From assembly GCF_000424445.1 (NCBI RefSeq), contig NZ_AUJX01000041.1, positions 1 to 36,275 on the forward strand: 36,275 bases of DNA, given 5' to 3'. The notes under the pieces were generated by a model that worked only from the letters and a program-made list of their open reading frames with translations, was not told the DNA's origin and made no database searches. Shown here one piece after another: positions 8,775 to 16,914 of this stretch. The position numbers and the translations under genes were made by a program. Source of the stretch: Oribacterium sp. NK2B42 (lineage in GTDB: Bacteria > Bacillota > Clostridia > Lachnospirales > Lachnospiraceae). The stretch's first letter is position 1; each line of letters begins with the position of its first letter.

Positions 8775-9833
8775 TCACACACTATGTATCAGTTTCTTTG
8801 CAATCCCTAAGGTTTTATACATTACAATATACATTCCATATTGTCGTTTCTTCAAAAGGAATGAAGCAACCTTGCAAGCCTTCTTTCTCATATACGGATA
8901 ATCTGCCTTCAATGCTTTTTGATACAATTCCTGATTGAGGAACTTTGCTGTCGCTTCATGTCTTTGATTATAATCATCGGAATTATCTTTGTGGTAGAAT
9001 TCTTGCCTAATGCAGCGCTGCGCTTCCAAAAATGCTCTTATATAATATGATTCCTGTAGGCGACTTCTCAGTCCTCTTTCATCAATGAATGCTTCAGTTT
9101 TTATAAAAAACCCATCTACATCTGCAGAAAGTCCTTTTCTGTACTTTCCTGTTGCAGATAATTCATTCATATAATAATGATATAAGTAATAATTTGCATA
9201 ATATATATGATGCGCATTAAAAATCAAATTTAACGAAAACAGTGTATCCTCAGCAAATCTAACGCTCGTATCAAATGTTATGTTTTGATCACGGATATAT
9301 GATGTTTTGATCAATTTTGCATAGGGACTTCCTAATGTAAAAAAACACCTTCGGTACACAGGTGTCCTTCCCAGAGATAATCCCGCCCCCATTACCTCGC
9401 ACTTACGTTCAAGCGTTTCGCCATAGTCAACATTCTCGCATACATAAAATCTATTGGGAATTTGATAACCATCTTTATCCCCATATCCATTAAAGAAAAT
9501 GAAATCGGCATTCGTATTAACTGTCAAACTAGCAAGTATTGAGTAATATCCTTTTTCAAGATAATCATCGGCATCCACGAACATCATCCAATCGCCGGAA
9601 GCCTCCTTGATTCCTATGTTTCTTGCATTGGATACGCCTTTATGTGACTCATAAATTACCCTAACACGCTTATCTTCTGTGTATGTTTGTATATATTCAA
9701 TATACTCTGCCGGAGAACCATCATCAATTATCAGTACTTCTATGTCTGCGTCCTTATCATCCAAAAGACTATTCATACACTTTTCAAAATACTCTCTAAG
9801 AGTACAGTAATGCGGAACAATTATTGATATCAT
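8775..9833 (-). CDS. glycosyltransferase family 2
   Basis: GT-A glycosyltransferase, 352 residues. It opens MISIIVPHYCTLREYFEKC, carries the nucleotide-binding IDDGS (36-40) and the DADD metal site at 87-90 (FVDADDYLE). The C-terminal 100 residues are basic with alternating Lys/Tyr, suiting attachment to the membrane. AAGGAAAG lies just before the ATG at 9833, 19 nt after the stop of the PglD-like gene. Probably adds one sugar of the repeat unit. Confidence 0.92.
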   Translation of the reverse strand: MISIIVPHYCTLREYFEKCMNSLLDDKDADIEVLIIDDGSPAEYIEYIQTYTEDKRVRVIYESHKGVSNARNIGIKEASGDWMMFVDADDYLEKGYYSILASLTVNTNADFIFFNGYGDKDGYQIPNRFYVCENVDYGETLERKCEVMGAGLSLGRTPVYRRCFFTLGSPYAKLIKTSYIRDQNITFDTSVRFAEDTLFSLNLIFNAHHIYYANYYLYHYYMNELSATGKYRKGLSADVDGFFIKTEAFIDERGLRSRLQESYYIRAFLEAQRCIRQEFYHKDNSDDYNQRHEATAKFLNQELYQKALKADYPYMRKKACKVASFLLKKRQYGMYIVMYKTLGIAKKLIHSV

Positions 9834-9852
9834 GAACTTTCCTTATTTACTC

Positions 9853-10485
9853 TTAATTCGCAAACACTCTAGCCGGATTCCCGAAGACTCTTGTATTCTC
9901 CGGCACCTCTCTTATAACAACGCTTCCAATACCCACATAAGACCACGCCCCGATTTCCATACCAACAGCTATACAAGCATGGTCACCAATAAACGCACCC
10001 TCGTGAAGCACTGTCCCACCGGTGATTCCACAGCTGGAACTTACCGTTACGTAATTCTCCAACACAGCATCGTGACCGAGGATCGTGGATTGTAAGGTCA
10101 CGAAATCTCCTATCTTAACACCTGTGGCAATCTTGGCGTTCGGATAAGCCACAAGCCCTACGCCTAGATTAAATTCGGAGTATATGTGGACACTAGGATG
10201 TATGATAGAAGCAAACTGTGCACCTTTCTCAATCATGGCTGAGCCGATAAGTTTCTTTACTGCCGGACTTGCAATTCCCATAACGTATTTTACGTCTTGC
10301 TTTGGCTCATGATCTTTTATGGAACCAATAATCTGATACTTGCAAGGGAATCCCTCAAGCGCATCTACATTGTCATCTAGAAAACCAAGAATATTCCATG
10401 TAGGTTCAAGCTTATTTATATCTTCAATCCAGTTCGCAACTTCGCGACCACATCCGGCTGCGCCAACTATAATAATGTCTGTCAT
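9853..10485 (-). CDS. NeuD/PglD-family sugar acyltransferase
   Basis: A 210-residue enzyme with an N-terminal Rossmann-like domain (IIIVGAAGCGRE, 4-15) and a C-terminal beta-helix acyltransferase domain. PglD N-acetylates UDP-4-amino sugars; NeuD O-acetylates sialic acid. His138 in STILGHDAVLENYV matches the catalytic base of PglD. The 3' part ends GNPARVF, the family tail. The ATG at 10485 is favoured by the GGGGTGAG ribosome site; a second ATG precedes it directly. It lies downstream of the acyl ligase. The dehydratase and aminotransferase in this operon make the type of substrate PglD uses, so acetylation of a 4-amino sugar is plausible. An alternative is use of the acyl-ACP made by the neighbouring genes. 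Confidence 0.85.
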   Translation of the reverse strand: MTDIIIVGAAGCGREVANWIEDINKLEPTWNILGFLDDNVDALEGFPCKYQIIGSIKDHEPKQDVKYVMGIASPAVKKLIGSAMIEKGAQFASIIHPSVHIYSEFNLGVGLVAYPNAKIATGVKIGDFVTLQSTILGHDAVLENYVTVSSSCGITGGTVLHEGAFIGDHACIAVGMEIGAWSYVGIGSVVIREVPENTRVFGNPARVFAN

Positions 10486-10489
10486 CATC

Positions 10490-11899
10490 TCACCCCACAT
10501 ACATCGCATCCATTTTCATGTAACGAATCTTTCCACTCTCATTTCTCAGGATTTCTGGCACCACTAATACTTTAAATAATGTTTTGTATAGATTCGTCTT
10601 CTCTGCTATGAACTCCAAAACTTGAGCTTTCTTACTCTCATCAGTAATATATATGTTCATCCGCTGATCCGTTCCGGAGCAAGCACACTCGATATTAAAC
10701 TCTTGCTGGATCAATCTCTCGCTCTGATCCAAACTTACACGAAAGCTGAGTAGCTTCAGGAAACGCGATAAACGACCGGTCACGTAATAGCAACCGTCCT
10801 CATCGCGTCTGGCAAGATCCCCCGTGTGATATTCCCCATTAAATTCGTCATCCTTGAGCAAATCCTCTTTACAAACCGCATACCCCATCGTGACGTTAGG
10901 TCCTTTATAGCACATCTCCCCCTCGGCAACCGGGTCAACAATTTCCTTCCCATCTTCATCAATCAAGAACAGTTCTCCTTCCGGGATTGCTCTTCCGATG
11001 CTACCTATCTTGGTAATCGACAGTTCAGCTGGAAGACAGGCCATACGAGCAGAAGTCTCCGTCGTACCAAAAGATGCTATGAATCGTTTCCCGGTCTTCC
11101 GAGCATACTCCGCAAGCTGAGTAAATCTTGCATCTGTCAACTTGCCGCCACCCTGAGACAGAGTATGGAGATCCGGCAGGTCCATACGATCAAAATGAAG
11201 GCGATACAGGATGTCATAGCTGAAAGGTACTCCAGTAAAGTTCGTGCCGCGCTCTTTCTTGATATAATCCCAGAACTCACCACTCATGAGGTTGTAGGTA
11301 GTAAGGAGAACAGTTGCCCCGACATACAGATGTGTGTTAATCACATTCAGCCCCATCGTGTACTGCATACCGAGATCGCAAATCGGGCGTTCATCTTTTG
11401 TCCAGCCGAAGGCAATCGCCACGTTTTTCGCATTAGCTTCGAGGTTGCCTTTTTTATAGCGTACAAGTTTTGGACTTCCCGTGGTTCCAGACGTGGTCAT
11501 ACAAAGCTGAAGCTTTTCATTTAATGGGTACAATTCATTACCGGTCTTCAAAAGGGCATAACCGCAACATTCATAAATCTTCTCATATTCAAGCCGGACT
11601 GCTTCCTCAAAAGGAGCCCATACATATGCAGGTGTGTAGATTTTAAGGAGATTAGTAAGTAGGTCATTGTCAATCTTGGCGTTAAGGGTAACCGGAACAG
11701 CCTCATGCTCTACAAAACCAAGATATCCTACCATTGAACCCACAGTATTCTTGCAGAGAAGGAAAACCAAAGATCGTGGTTCAACCTTGGAACCGACGGC
11801 GTTTATCAGTCCGACAAGTTCTCCATAGGTTACACGATTATCCTCATTATCAATTAAAGCCAATTTATCTTGTTGCTGCTCGTCAATGTTTAAAAACAT
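10490..11899 (-). CDS. AMP-forming acyl ligase (adenylate-forming, DltA/acyl-CoA synthetase-like)
   Basis: ANL-superfamily enzyme of 469 residues, somewhat shorter than typical acyl-CoA synthetases. It has the phosphate loop TTSGTTGSPK (135-144), the FGTTE aromatic motif (277-281), the HTGD adenylate-binding motif (358-361), the hinge GRLSRFLKLLSFRVS (375-389) and the C-terminal catalytic Lys457 in ESGKIRY. It would activate a carboxylic acid with ATP and load it on a thiol. The start at 11899 is chosen for AGGAGG ten bases upstream; an upstream in-frame extension overlapping the reductase lacks one. The carrier protein two genes upstream is the likely acceptor. The acid is unknown. Confidence 0.9.
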   Translation of the reverse strand: MFLNIDEQQQDKLALIDNEDNRVTYGELVGLINAVGSKVEPRSLVFLLCKNTVGSMVGYLGFVEHEAVPVTLNAKIDNDLLTNLLKIYTPAYVWAPFEEAVRLEYEKIYECCGYALLKTGNELYPLNEKLQLCMTTSGTTGSPKLVRYKKGNLEANAKNVAIAFGWTKDERPICDLGMQYTMGLNVINTHLYVGATVLLTTYNLMSGEFWDYIKKERGTNFTGVPFSYDILYRLHFDRMDLPDLHTLSQGGGKLTDARFTQLAEYARKTGKRFIASFGTTETSARMACLPAELSITKIGSIGRAIPEGELFLIDEDGKEIVDPVAEGEMCYKGPNVTMGYAVCKEDLLKDDEFNGEYHTGDLARRDEDGCYYVTGRLSRFLKLLSFRVSLDQSERLIQQEFNIECACSGTDQRMNIYITDESKKAQVLEFIAEKTNLYKTLFKVLVVPEILRNESGKIRYMKMDAMYVG

Positions 11900-11964
11900 A
11901 GACCTATTTCCTCCTCTTTCGTACACTCGCATGATGGTGCTCTTCTTGCATAACGTTATCCCTC

Positions 11965-12711
11965 TCACATAATAGTGCAACCATCGACAGGCAAAATCTG
12001 CCCTGAAATATATCCGGCATATTCGGATGCCAATAATAAACAGCCTCCTGCAATATCGCTAGGCTGTGCAATTCGCCCTATGCAAATATTACTGATTCTT
12101 TCCTTAAGCTTCTCTATATCTGCCTGCTCCATCATTTCAGTTTGTGTAAGACCGGGAGCAATGGAGTTTACTCGTATTTTTTTTTGAGCCAGCTCCTTTG
12201 CTGCGCTTTTCGTCAGCGCAATTACTGCTCCCTTTGTAGCTGAATACACGAGCTGTCCGGGGTTACCTCTCAAACCAACCACAGAACTGATGTTTATAAT
12301 ACTTCCACCGTTTTCATTACGAGCCATTATCCTGCTGACTGCCTGAATCATTTCAATCATCCCATAAACATTCACATTAAACATCTTTTCCATGTTTTCA
12401 CGGGAAATCATTCCAATCAGCTCGTTGTACTCTACTCCAGCATTATTCACCAGAACATCTATTTTTTCGAACTGCTTCTTTATAGCCATTACGTTCTGCC
12501 GGACAGCGTTGGAATCAGAAATGTCAAAATAAAATGGATGAAGATGATTCCGATAATTACTTTTACCGATCCATTCATCTGCAGATCCCGGTCTTGCGCC
12601 ATTTACTACCACTTCTGCCCCTTCGGATGCGAAGAGAAGTGCTATTTCCTTTCCTATTCCTCTAGTTGAACCAGTAACTATACATATTTTGTCTTTCATT
12701 AGATTATTCAT
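11965..12711 (-). CDS. FabG-like short-chain dehydrogenase (3-oxoacyl reductase)
   Basis: Classical SDR of 248 residues. It has the cofactor loop TGSTRGIG (13-20), NNAG (89-92) and the catalytic triad Ser142/143, Tyr156 and Lys160 (YSATK), followed by the SIAPGLTQTEM loop. The sequence is closest in character to 3-oxoacyl-ACP reductases (FabG) and acetoacetyl-CoA reductases (PhaB), which reduce a 3-keto to a 3-hydroxyacyl thioester with NADPH. The ATG at 12711 has only a weak ribosome site; Met5 is an alternative start. Its position between a carrier protein and an acyl ligase argues for acyl, not sugar, reduction; this is inference. Confidence 0.85.
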   Translation of the reverse strand: MNNLMKDKICIVTGSTRGIGKEIALLFASEGAEVVVNGARPGSADEWIGKSNYRNHLHPFYFDISDSNAVRQNVMAIKKQFEKIDVLVNNAGVEYNELIGMISRENMEKMFNVNVYGMIEMIQAVSRIMARNENGGSIINISSVVGLRGNPGQLVYSATKGAVIALTKSAAKELAQKKIRVNSIAPGLTQTEMMEQADIEKLKERISNICIGRIAQPSDIAGGCLLLASEYAGYISGQILPVDGCTIM

Positions 12712-12740
12712 ACTTTTTGTGTCATCTTATAAAAGAAAAG

Positions 12741-12980
12741 TCAGAATTCTACCCCATACCGTTTCAAAATATCCATTCCATTCAGATATCCTCCATAATG
12801 GAGTATATCCTCTGTCTCAAACATCACATCGAATGTGGTTTCCAATTCACTTATGAGCGTTAGATGTGCAAAGGAATCCCATTTCTCTACCTCTTTGAAA
12901 TTAAACTTTTCGTTCAGTTCACTATCATTGACTCCGAAAACATCTTTAAAAATCTGTGCATACTTCTCTCTATTGCTCAT
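12741..12980 (-). CDS. acyl carrier protein
   Basis: A 79-residue acidic helical protein with the phosphopantetheine site Asp35-Ser36 in KWDSFAHLTLISELE, the standard (G)(W)DSxxHLxL motif. The start at 12980 is preferred because AAAGGA lies about nine bases upstream; the longer reading has no such site. It overlaps the upstream acyltransferase gene by 11 nt and is 29 nt before the reductase. A dedicated carrier inside a sugar operon implies an acyl group delivered to a sugar rather than to membrane lipids, as in the viosamine-type flagellin modification islands of Pseudomonas syringae. Confidence 0.9.
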   Translation of the reverse strand: MSNREKYAQIFKDVFGVNDSELNEKFNFKEVEKWDSFAHLTLISELETTFDVMFETEDILHYGGYLNGMDILKRYGVEF

Positions 12981-13545
12981 TATTGTTTTTCCTTTCATAT
13001 TCTCTAAACCTCTTCCAACAAACTTCCACAGTTTTGTCTGAAAGCCCGCCTTTAGTGCTTTGTTCTATCTCAATCTTAGTTGTTTTCCTTCTCTTCTCTA
13101 TCAAATCATCCAATGGACAAATGTACTTTGCGGGCACTCCTCCATATACGCCATTTCCTGGAATGCTTTTGTTGACAAGACTCCCAGCCGCAATTACTGT
13201 ATTTGAACCTATCGTGACATCTGGGAGAATTGTCGTATTGGAACCTATAAACACATTATCCTTAATATCGATTACGCCAATTCTTTCCTGAAAATCATTT
13301 TTTTGATATTTGTTATTCAACATTCGATGAATTACATCATGATTAACAAAATCCACTTGAGAAGCAATCCATACATTATTTCCTATTGAAATAAGCTTTG
13401 GGTATAGAGGGATATGGCGAAACATAGTCATACAATTATCACCGATATGGTATAACACATTATGTTTTTTAAGATATCTTGCCCTTTTGTTTCCGGTTAA
13501 ACACAAATACATCCCAACCGTATGTTTAAATCGATACCAGTTCAT
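12970..13545 (-). CDS. hexapeptide-repeat acyltransferase
   Basis: 191 residues, left-handed beta-helix. Repeats include LISIGNNVWIASQVDFV, VFIGSNTTILPDVTIGSNTVIAAGSLV and the closing YGGVPAKYICPLD. The histidine in the VDFVNHDVIHRML loop fits the catalytic His of the CatB/LacA group. GGAGA lies eight bases before the ATG at 13545, and the 3' end overlaps the carrier protein gene. It may transfer acetyl from acetyl-CoA, or the carrier-bound acyl group, to the sugar. It is one of four beta-helix acyltransferases in the operon. Confidence 0.85.
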   Translation of the reverse strand: MNWYRFKHTVGMYLCLTGNKRARYLKKHNVLYHIGDNCMTMFRHIPLYPKLISIGNNVWIASQVDFVNHDVIHRMLNNKYQKNDFQERIGVIDIKDNVFIGSNTTILPDVTIGSNTVIAAGSLVNKSIPGNGVYGGVPAKYICPLDDLIEKRRKTTKIEIEQSTKGGLSDKTVEVCWKRFREYERKNNNEQ

Positions 13546-13560
13546 AGATTATTTCTCCGA

Positions 13561-14202
13561 CTAATTAATTTCCCGTACTAACATAAAGCTCTCTGCGTAC
13601 TTCACTCCAATGGTTGATCCTCTGTAAGCAGCCATAGATTTAATTCCTTCTATGGAACGAGGATGTGGGTAGTCTTTAATCTGACTCTGATAACATCTCA
13701 TCGCATTAATTTTATCTTCTATTGTTTCTTCAATATCAACCCAACTGGTCGGAGAAAAACTATGATCCCCATACGGGATATTCCACCCTGTTTCTGACAA
13801 AGTTTCATACATATAAGCTTTTTTTACTGTGCATTCAGGTAATGGGCGAATAGCAACCAAAACAGCTTCTGTGACATATCGATGATCTAAATGCATATCC
13901 CAAATGAACGGCATATAAACAATTTCTGGTTTAATCCTTTGTACCACTTCACCGACTTTAGCGTTCAATTCTGTCTTGGAATAGTCTGCAAGCTCGGCAA
14001 CGGGCAAATTTAGAAAAATTGAATTCTCTACCCCTAACATTTTATGTGCCTTGATTGCCTCTTGTTGCATCATTTTGTATTTTGGTCCACTTGTCACCTC
14101 GCATACAGTAACTAAGTGTCCCTCTTTTGTATATTTACTTATTGCTCCCCCTACTCCCAGAACCTCATCATCGTTATGCGGAGCAAAAACTAAAATTTTC
14201 AT
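13561..14202 (-). CDS. PIG-L/LmbE family N-deacetylase
   Basis: Zinc-dependent de-N-acetylase of the PIG-L (LmbE-like) family, 213 residues. Metal ligands are visible: His9 and Asp12 in APHNDDEVLG, and His107 in DMHLDHRY (104-107). Family members remove N-acetyl groups from GlcNAc-type sugars. The ATG overlaps the stop of the phosphoglycosyltransferase gene as ATGA, so the two are translationally coupled. In this operon it would expose a free amine on a sugar, which the neighbouring acyltransferases could re-acylate; that sequence of steps is inference. Confidence 0.9.
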   Translation of the reverse strand: MKILVFAPHNDDEVLGVGGAISKYTKEGHLVTVCEVTSGPKYKMMQQEAIKAHKMLGVENSIFLNLPVAELADYSKTELNAKVGEVVQRIKPEIVYMPFIWDMHLDHRYVTEAVLVAIRPLPECTVKKAYMYETLSETGWNIPYGDHSFSPTSWVDIEETIEDKINAMRCYQSQIKDYPHPRSIEGIKSMAAYRGSTIGVKYAESFMLVREIN

Positions 14203-14861
14203 GTGTTTTTACTTTCCTTTGCTTTTTCAAGAAGATTATATCCTTTAAATTCTTCACGAGTATCTCTGGATCTATACTCACTTCCGATAATAGCCTCTTT
14301 AGCTATTGCAAAAATCATTCTGACATCGACAAAAAAGCTACAATTCTCAACATACCAAACATCATTTTCAAACTGATCATTCCAACCCCAAGTTGTTTTA
14401 GGTTTTAGCGGAACACACGCAAGCCCCGGTCTAACTTCATGTCTTATACTATGACGTTTAGAATATAGCGGAAGATATCTCACATGCAATGGTCGTGGCC
14501 CAACGATACTCATTTTTCCTGTCAATATACAGAAAAGCTCTGGCAGCTCATCCAAAGAAAATCGTCTGATGAACTTTCCAAACTTTGTTACTCGCCTTTC
14601 TCCGGGAAGGAGGTTTCCATTCTCATCCGTTTCATTTGTCATAGAACGAAATTTATATATTTTAAATATCTTGCCATGCAATCCTGGTCTCTCTTGTGAG
14701 AACAAAATAGGTCTCCCATGATATATTAGTTCAAGAATTGATATGACAAGCAATAATGGGCATAAAACTATTATTGCTATACTACTCAGTACAATATCGA
14801 ACATCCTCTTTATTACTACTGAATATAGTGTTCGTCTTACCTTTGGAATCTGATCAGCCAT
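14199..14861 (-). CDS. initiating sugar-1-phosphate transferase (PglC/WcaJ-type)
   Basis: Monotopic phosphoglycosyltransferase of 220 residues that starts repeat-unit synthesis on undecaprenyl phosphate at the cytoplasmic membrane face. One re-entrant hydrophobic segment spans about residues 22-42. The catalytic core shows KIYKFRSM (67-74), the Asp-Glu dyad in SLDELPEL (102-109) and VGPRPL (120-125). It is of the short PglC type with no N-terminal multi-TM domain. PglC uses UDP-bacillosamine, and the dehydratase/aminotransferase pair upstream fits such a donor. ATG at 14861 has AGAGGTG close upstream; a GTG two codons earlier is possible. Confidence 0.93.
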   Translation of the reverse strand: MADQIPKVRRTLYSVVIKRMFDIVLSSIAIIVLCPLLLVISILELIYHGRPILFSQERPGLHGKIFKIYKFRSMTNETDENGNLLPGERRVTKFGKFIRRFSLDELPELFCILTGKMSIVGPRPLHVRYLPLYSKRHSIRHEVRPGLACVPLKPKTTWGWNDQFENDVWYVENCSFFVDVRMIFAIAKEAIIGSEYRSRDTREEFKGYNLLEKAKESKNT

Positions 14862-14873
14862 AATCACCTCTCA

Positions 14874-15758
14874 TCATTTAGCTGGATTACCTTTAACAAC
14901 TACTCCATCTTCAACATTCTTTACAACAACTGAACCCATACCAACAATAGACTTTACTCCTATGCGTCTACCATTCCGTATCGTACTGTTTCCACTGATA
15001 AATGCCTGATTTCCTGTTGATGAGCTTCCAAACATAATCGTCTCACCAACTACAAAAGTATCTTCACCAAGAACGACATTGTGTGAGATAAAAGTGCTAT
15101 TATCCACCTTGGCACCACGTTTAATCACTGTGTTATCTATTGCACCACGAGCAATGACAGTTAATGCACCAATCTGAACATCATCTTCCAAAACCACACC
15201 ACCAAACTGTGGCATGGTGAGTGCTTTACCTGTCTCATCCCGATCTGTTGATAACCCATCCGCACCAATAACAGAATTTTCGCGAATTACTACATTGTTT
15301 CCTATGTGGATTTCTCCTACTAGTCGTGCACCAGAACCCACATAGCAGTTGTTACCTATTTCAACCTCCCCACCAATAAAAGCGCCAGGAAGAATTTTAC
15401 AGTTTTTTCCTATTCTTGCAGTTTTGCATATGTATGCTCCACTTATAACCTCATAATCTTCTATAGGAGGATAATAGGTAATTGAATTCTCCTTGTAGAA
15501 TAAGCAATAATCTTTCCTGGGTTTTATGCAACGAACAACTGCATGCCTACGTTCTATACCGATTGGAAGTTCAACCGTATCTGGCCAAAATATCAAACAA
15601 TTACTGCAATTGTGAAAAGCCTTTACTTTATCTATATATTGCTCTCCAATAAACATCACCGCATTATCCTTTGGATAATTGAGTGAAGCTGGGCGGACAA
15701 CATCAAAATTCTTATCACCTACATATTTGCTTACATTGACTCGAAAATATTCTTTCAT
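14874..15758 (-). CDS. LpxD-like N-acyltransferase
   Basis: 294 residues with a non-helix N-terminal domain (1-100) and a left-handed beta-helix from about 105 to 285. The core carries features of LpxD (UDP-3-O-acylglucosamine N-acyltransferase): IGADGLS (164-170), FGGVVLEDDVQIGALTVIARG (185-205) and His226 in FISHNVVLGED, which aligns with the catalytic His of LpxD. LpxD takes 3-hydroxyacyl groups from ACP. Here a carrier protein, reductase and acyl ligase are encoded close by, so an amide-linked acyl on an amino sugar is predicted. The 177-nt stretch upstream (15759-15935) shows no gene. It cannot be ordinary lipid A synthesis, as no other lpx genes are present. Confidence 0.85.
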   Translation of the reverse strand: MKEYFRVNVSKYVGDKNFDVVRPASLNYPKDNAVMFIGEQYIDKVKAFHNCSNCLIFWPDTVELPIGIERRHAVVRCIKPRKDYCLFYKENSITYYPPIEDYEVISGAYICKTARIGKNCKILPGAFIGGEVEIGNNCYVGSGARLVGEIHIGNNVVIRENSVIGADGLSTDRDETGKALTMPQFGGVVLEDDVQIGALTVIARGAIDNTVIKRGAKVDNSTFISHNVVLGEDTFVVGETIMFGSSSTGNQAFISGNSTIRNGRRIGVKSIVGMGSVVVKNVEDGVVVKGNPAK

Positions 15759-15935
15759 TCTTCTACCCTATTAAATAAAAAAGGTTCGTTGTTGCTGACC
15801 CACCTATATTCAACATCATTCCACACACTGTAACAATCGTAATACTGAAAGTCACATCAATATTGTTTTGAAGATCGCCATCAAATAAGCAGAGATTTGA
15901 CTATTTAACCATCCATAGAATCCATATTATACAAC

Positions 15936-16910
15936 TCAGTTTTGTTTTAAAAATCTAACTATCCTATTTATGATCCATGCGATTCTAAACGATAATGCAC
16001 TCTCAAAGTGTGGAAAAAAAACACCAGTCTGAAGTCTTAGTTCCCAATTATTATTCCCAAACAGCGGTATATTTTTCTTTGTGAAAATATTCATGTCACG
16101 AATATCAGCGTTATACAGTATCCGTTCTCCTTTATCACAGCTGTAATAGTGTGCCCATGTTCGCGCTACTGCCTTCGCGCATAACCCTAATTCGAGATTT
16201 ACAAAACCTGGTAACCGGTTTTCAAGAAAATCATACCTTTCCTTGTGAGAGCGCCAATAACCTATTAGATTTTCAATATTGATTTTTCTCGACAAACTCC
16301 CTTTTCTCACATTGTAGTTATATTTAATAGCAGATATTGTGCAAACACGATTTACGGAGTAGAGAATTCTGTATGTAGTCGCTACATCCTCAAAGACTCT
16401 TCCCTCGGGAAATCGGATGTGTTTGAAACAATTCTGACTCCACAGCTTATTCCATACTGTATCATTTAACCGGTGTTTATATAATTCTCTGATAGCTTCT
16501 TCACCAGGTATAGTCAGCTCTTTCTTCTGCCTAACGATAATCTTGTCGGAATATAGACAGTTAAACCCGCACTCCACAATATCCGCCCCACTCTCTATTG
16601 CTCTATCATGCAGCACCTCATACATATCCGCTTCAATCCAATCATCCGAATCCACAAACCCGATCCACTCACCTTGAGCATTGTCTAAGCCTAGATTCCT
16701 CGCCGCACTCAGCCCCCGGTTCTCCGTATGAAAGACCTTGATTCTATGATCCTCATCACCATACTCATCGCATATCTGTCCGCATCCATCTATGCTTCCA
16801 TCATCTATAACAAGTATCTCGAGATCTCTGTATGTCTGGTTCACTATGCTGTCAAGGCATTTTCTGAGGTACGGCTCAACGTTATATACCGGAACAATCA
16901 ATGAAATCAT
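15936..16910 (-). CDS. glycosyltransferase family 2
   Basis: GT-A fold transferase of 324 residues: LIVPVYNVEPYLRKCLDSI, IDDGS (35-39) and DSDD at 87-90 (GFVDSDDWIE). The pattern NQTYRDLEILVIDDGS is typical of EpsJ/WaaV-like capsule enzymes. AGGTG lies five bases before the ATG at 16910 and the gene follows the aminotransferase with only a 4-nt gap, so it is cotranscribed. Probably the second sugar transferase acting after PglC-type initiation. Confidence 0.93.
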   Translation of the reverse strand: MISLIVPVYNVEPYLRKCLDSIVNQTYRDLEILVIDDGSIDGCGQICDEYGDEDHRIKVFHTENRGLSAARNLGLDNAQGEWIGFVDSDDWIEADMYEVLHDRAIESGADIVECGFNCLYSDKIIVRQKKELTIPGEEAIRELYKHRLNDTVWNKLWSQNCFKHIRFPEGRVFEDVATTYRILYSVNRVCTISAIKYNYNVRKGSLSRKINIENLIGYWRSHKERYDFLENRLPGFVNLELGLCAKAVARTWAHYYSCDKGERILYNADIRDMNIFTKKNIPLFGNNNWELRLQTGVFFPHFESALSFRIAWIINRIVRFLKQN

Positions 16911-16914
16911 TTTA

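Noticed and set aside
10826-11524. 232-residue plus-strand frame opposite the acyl ligase
   Set aside because: No motif or ribosome site; the minus-strand ANL motifs explain the DNA.
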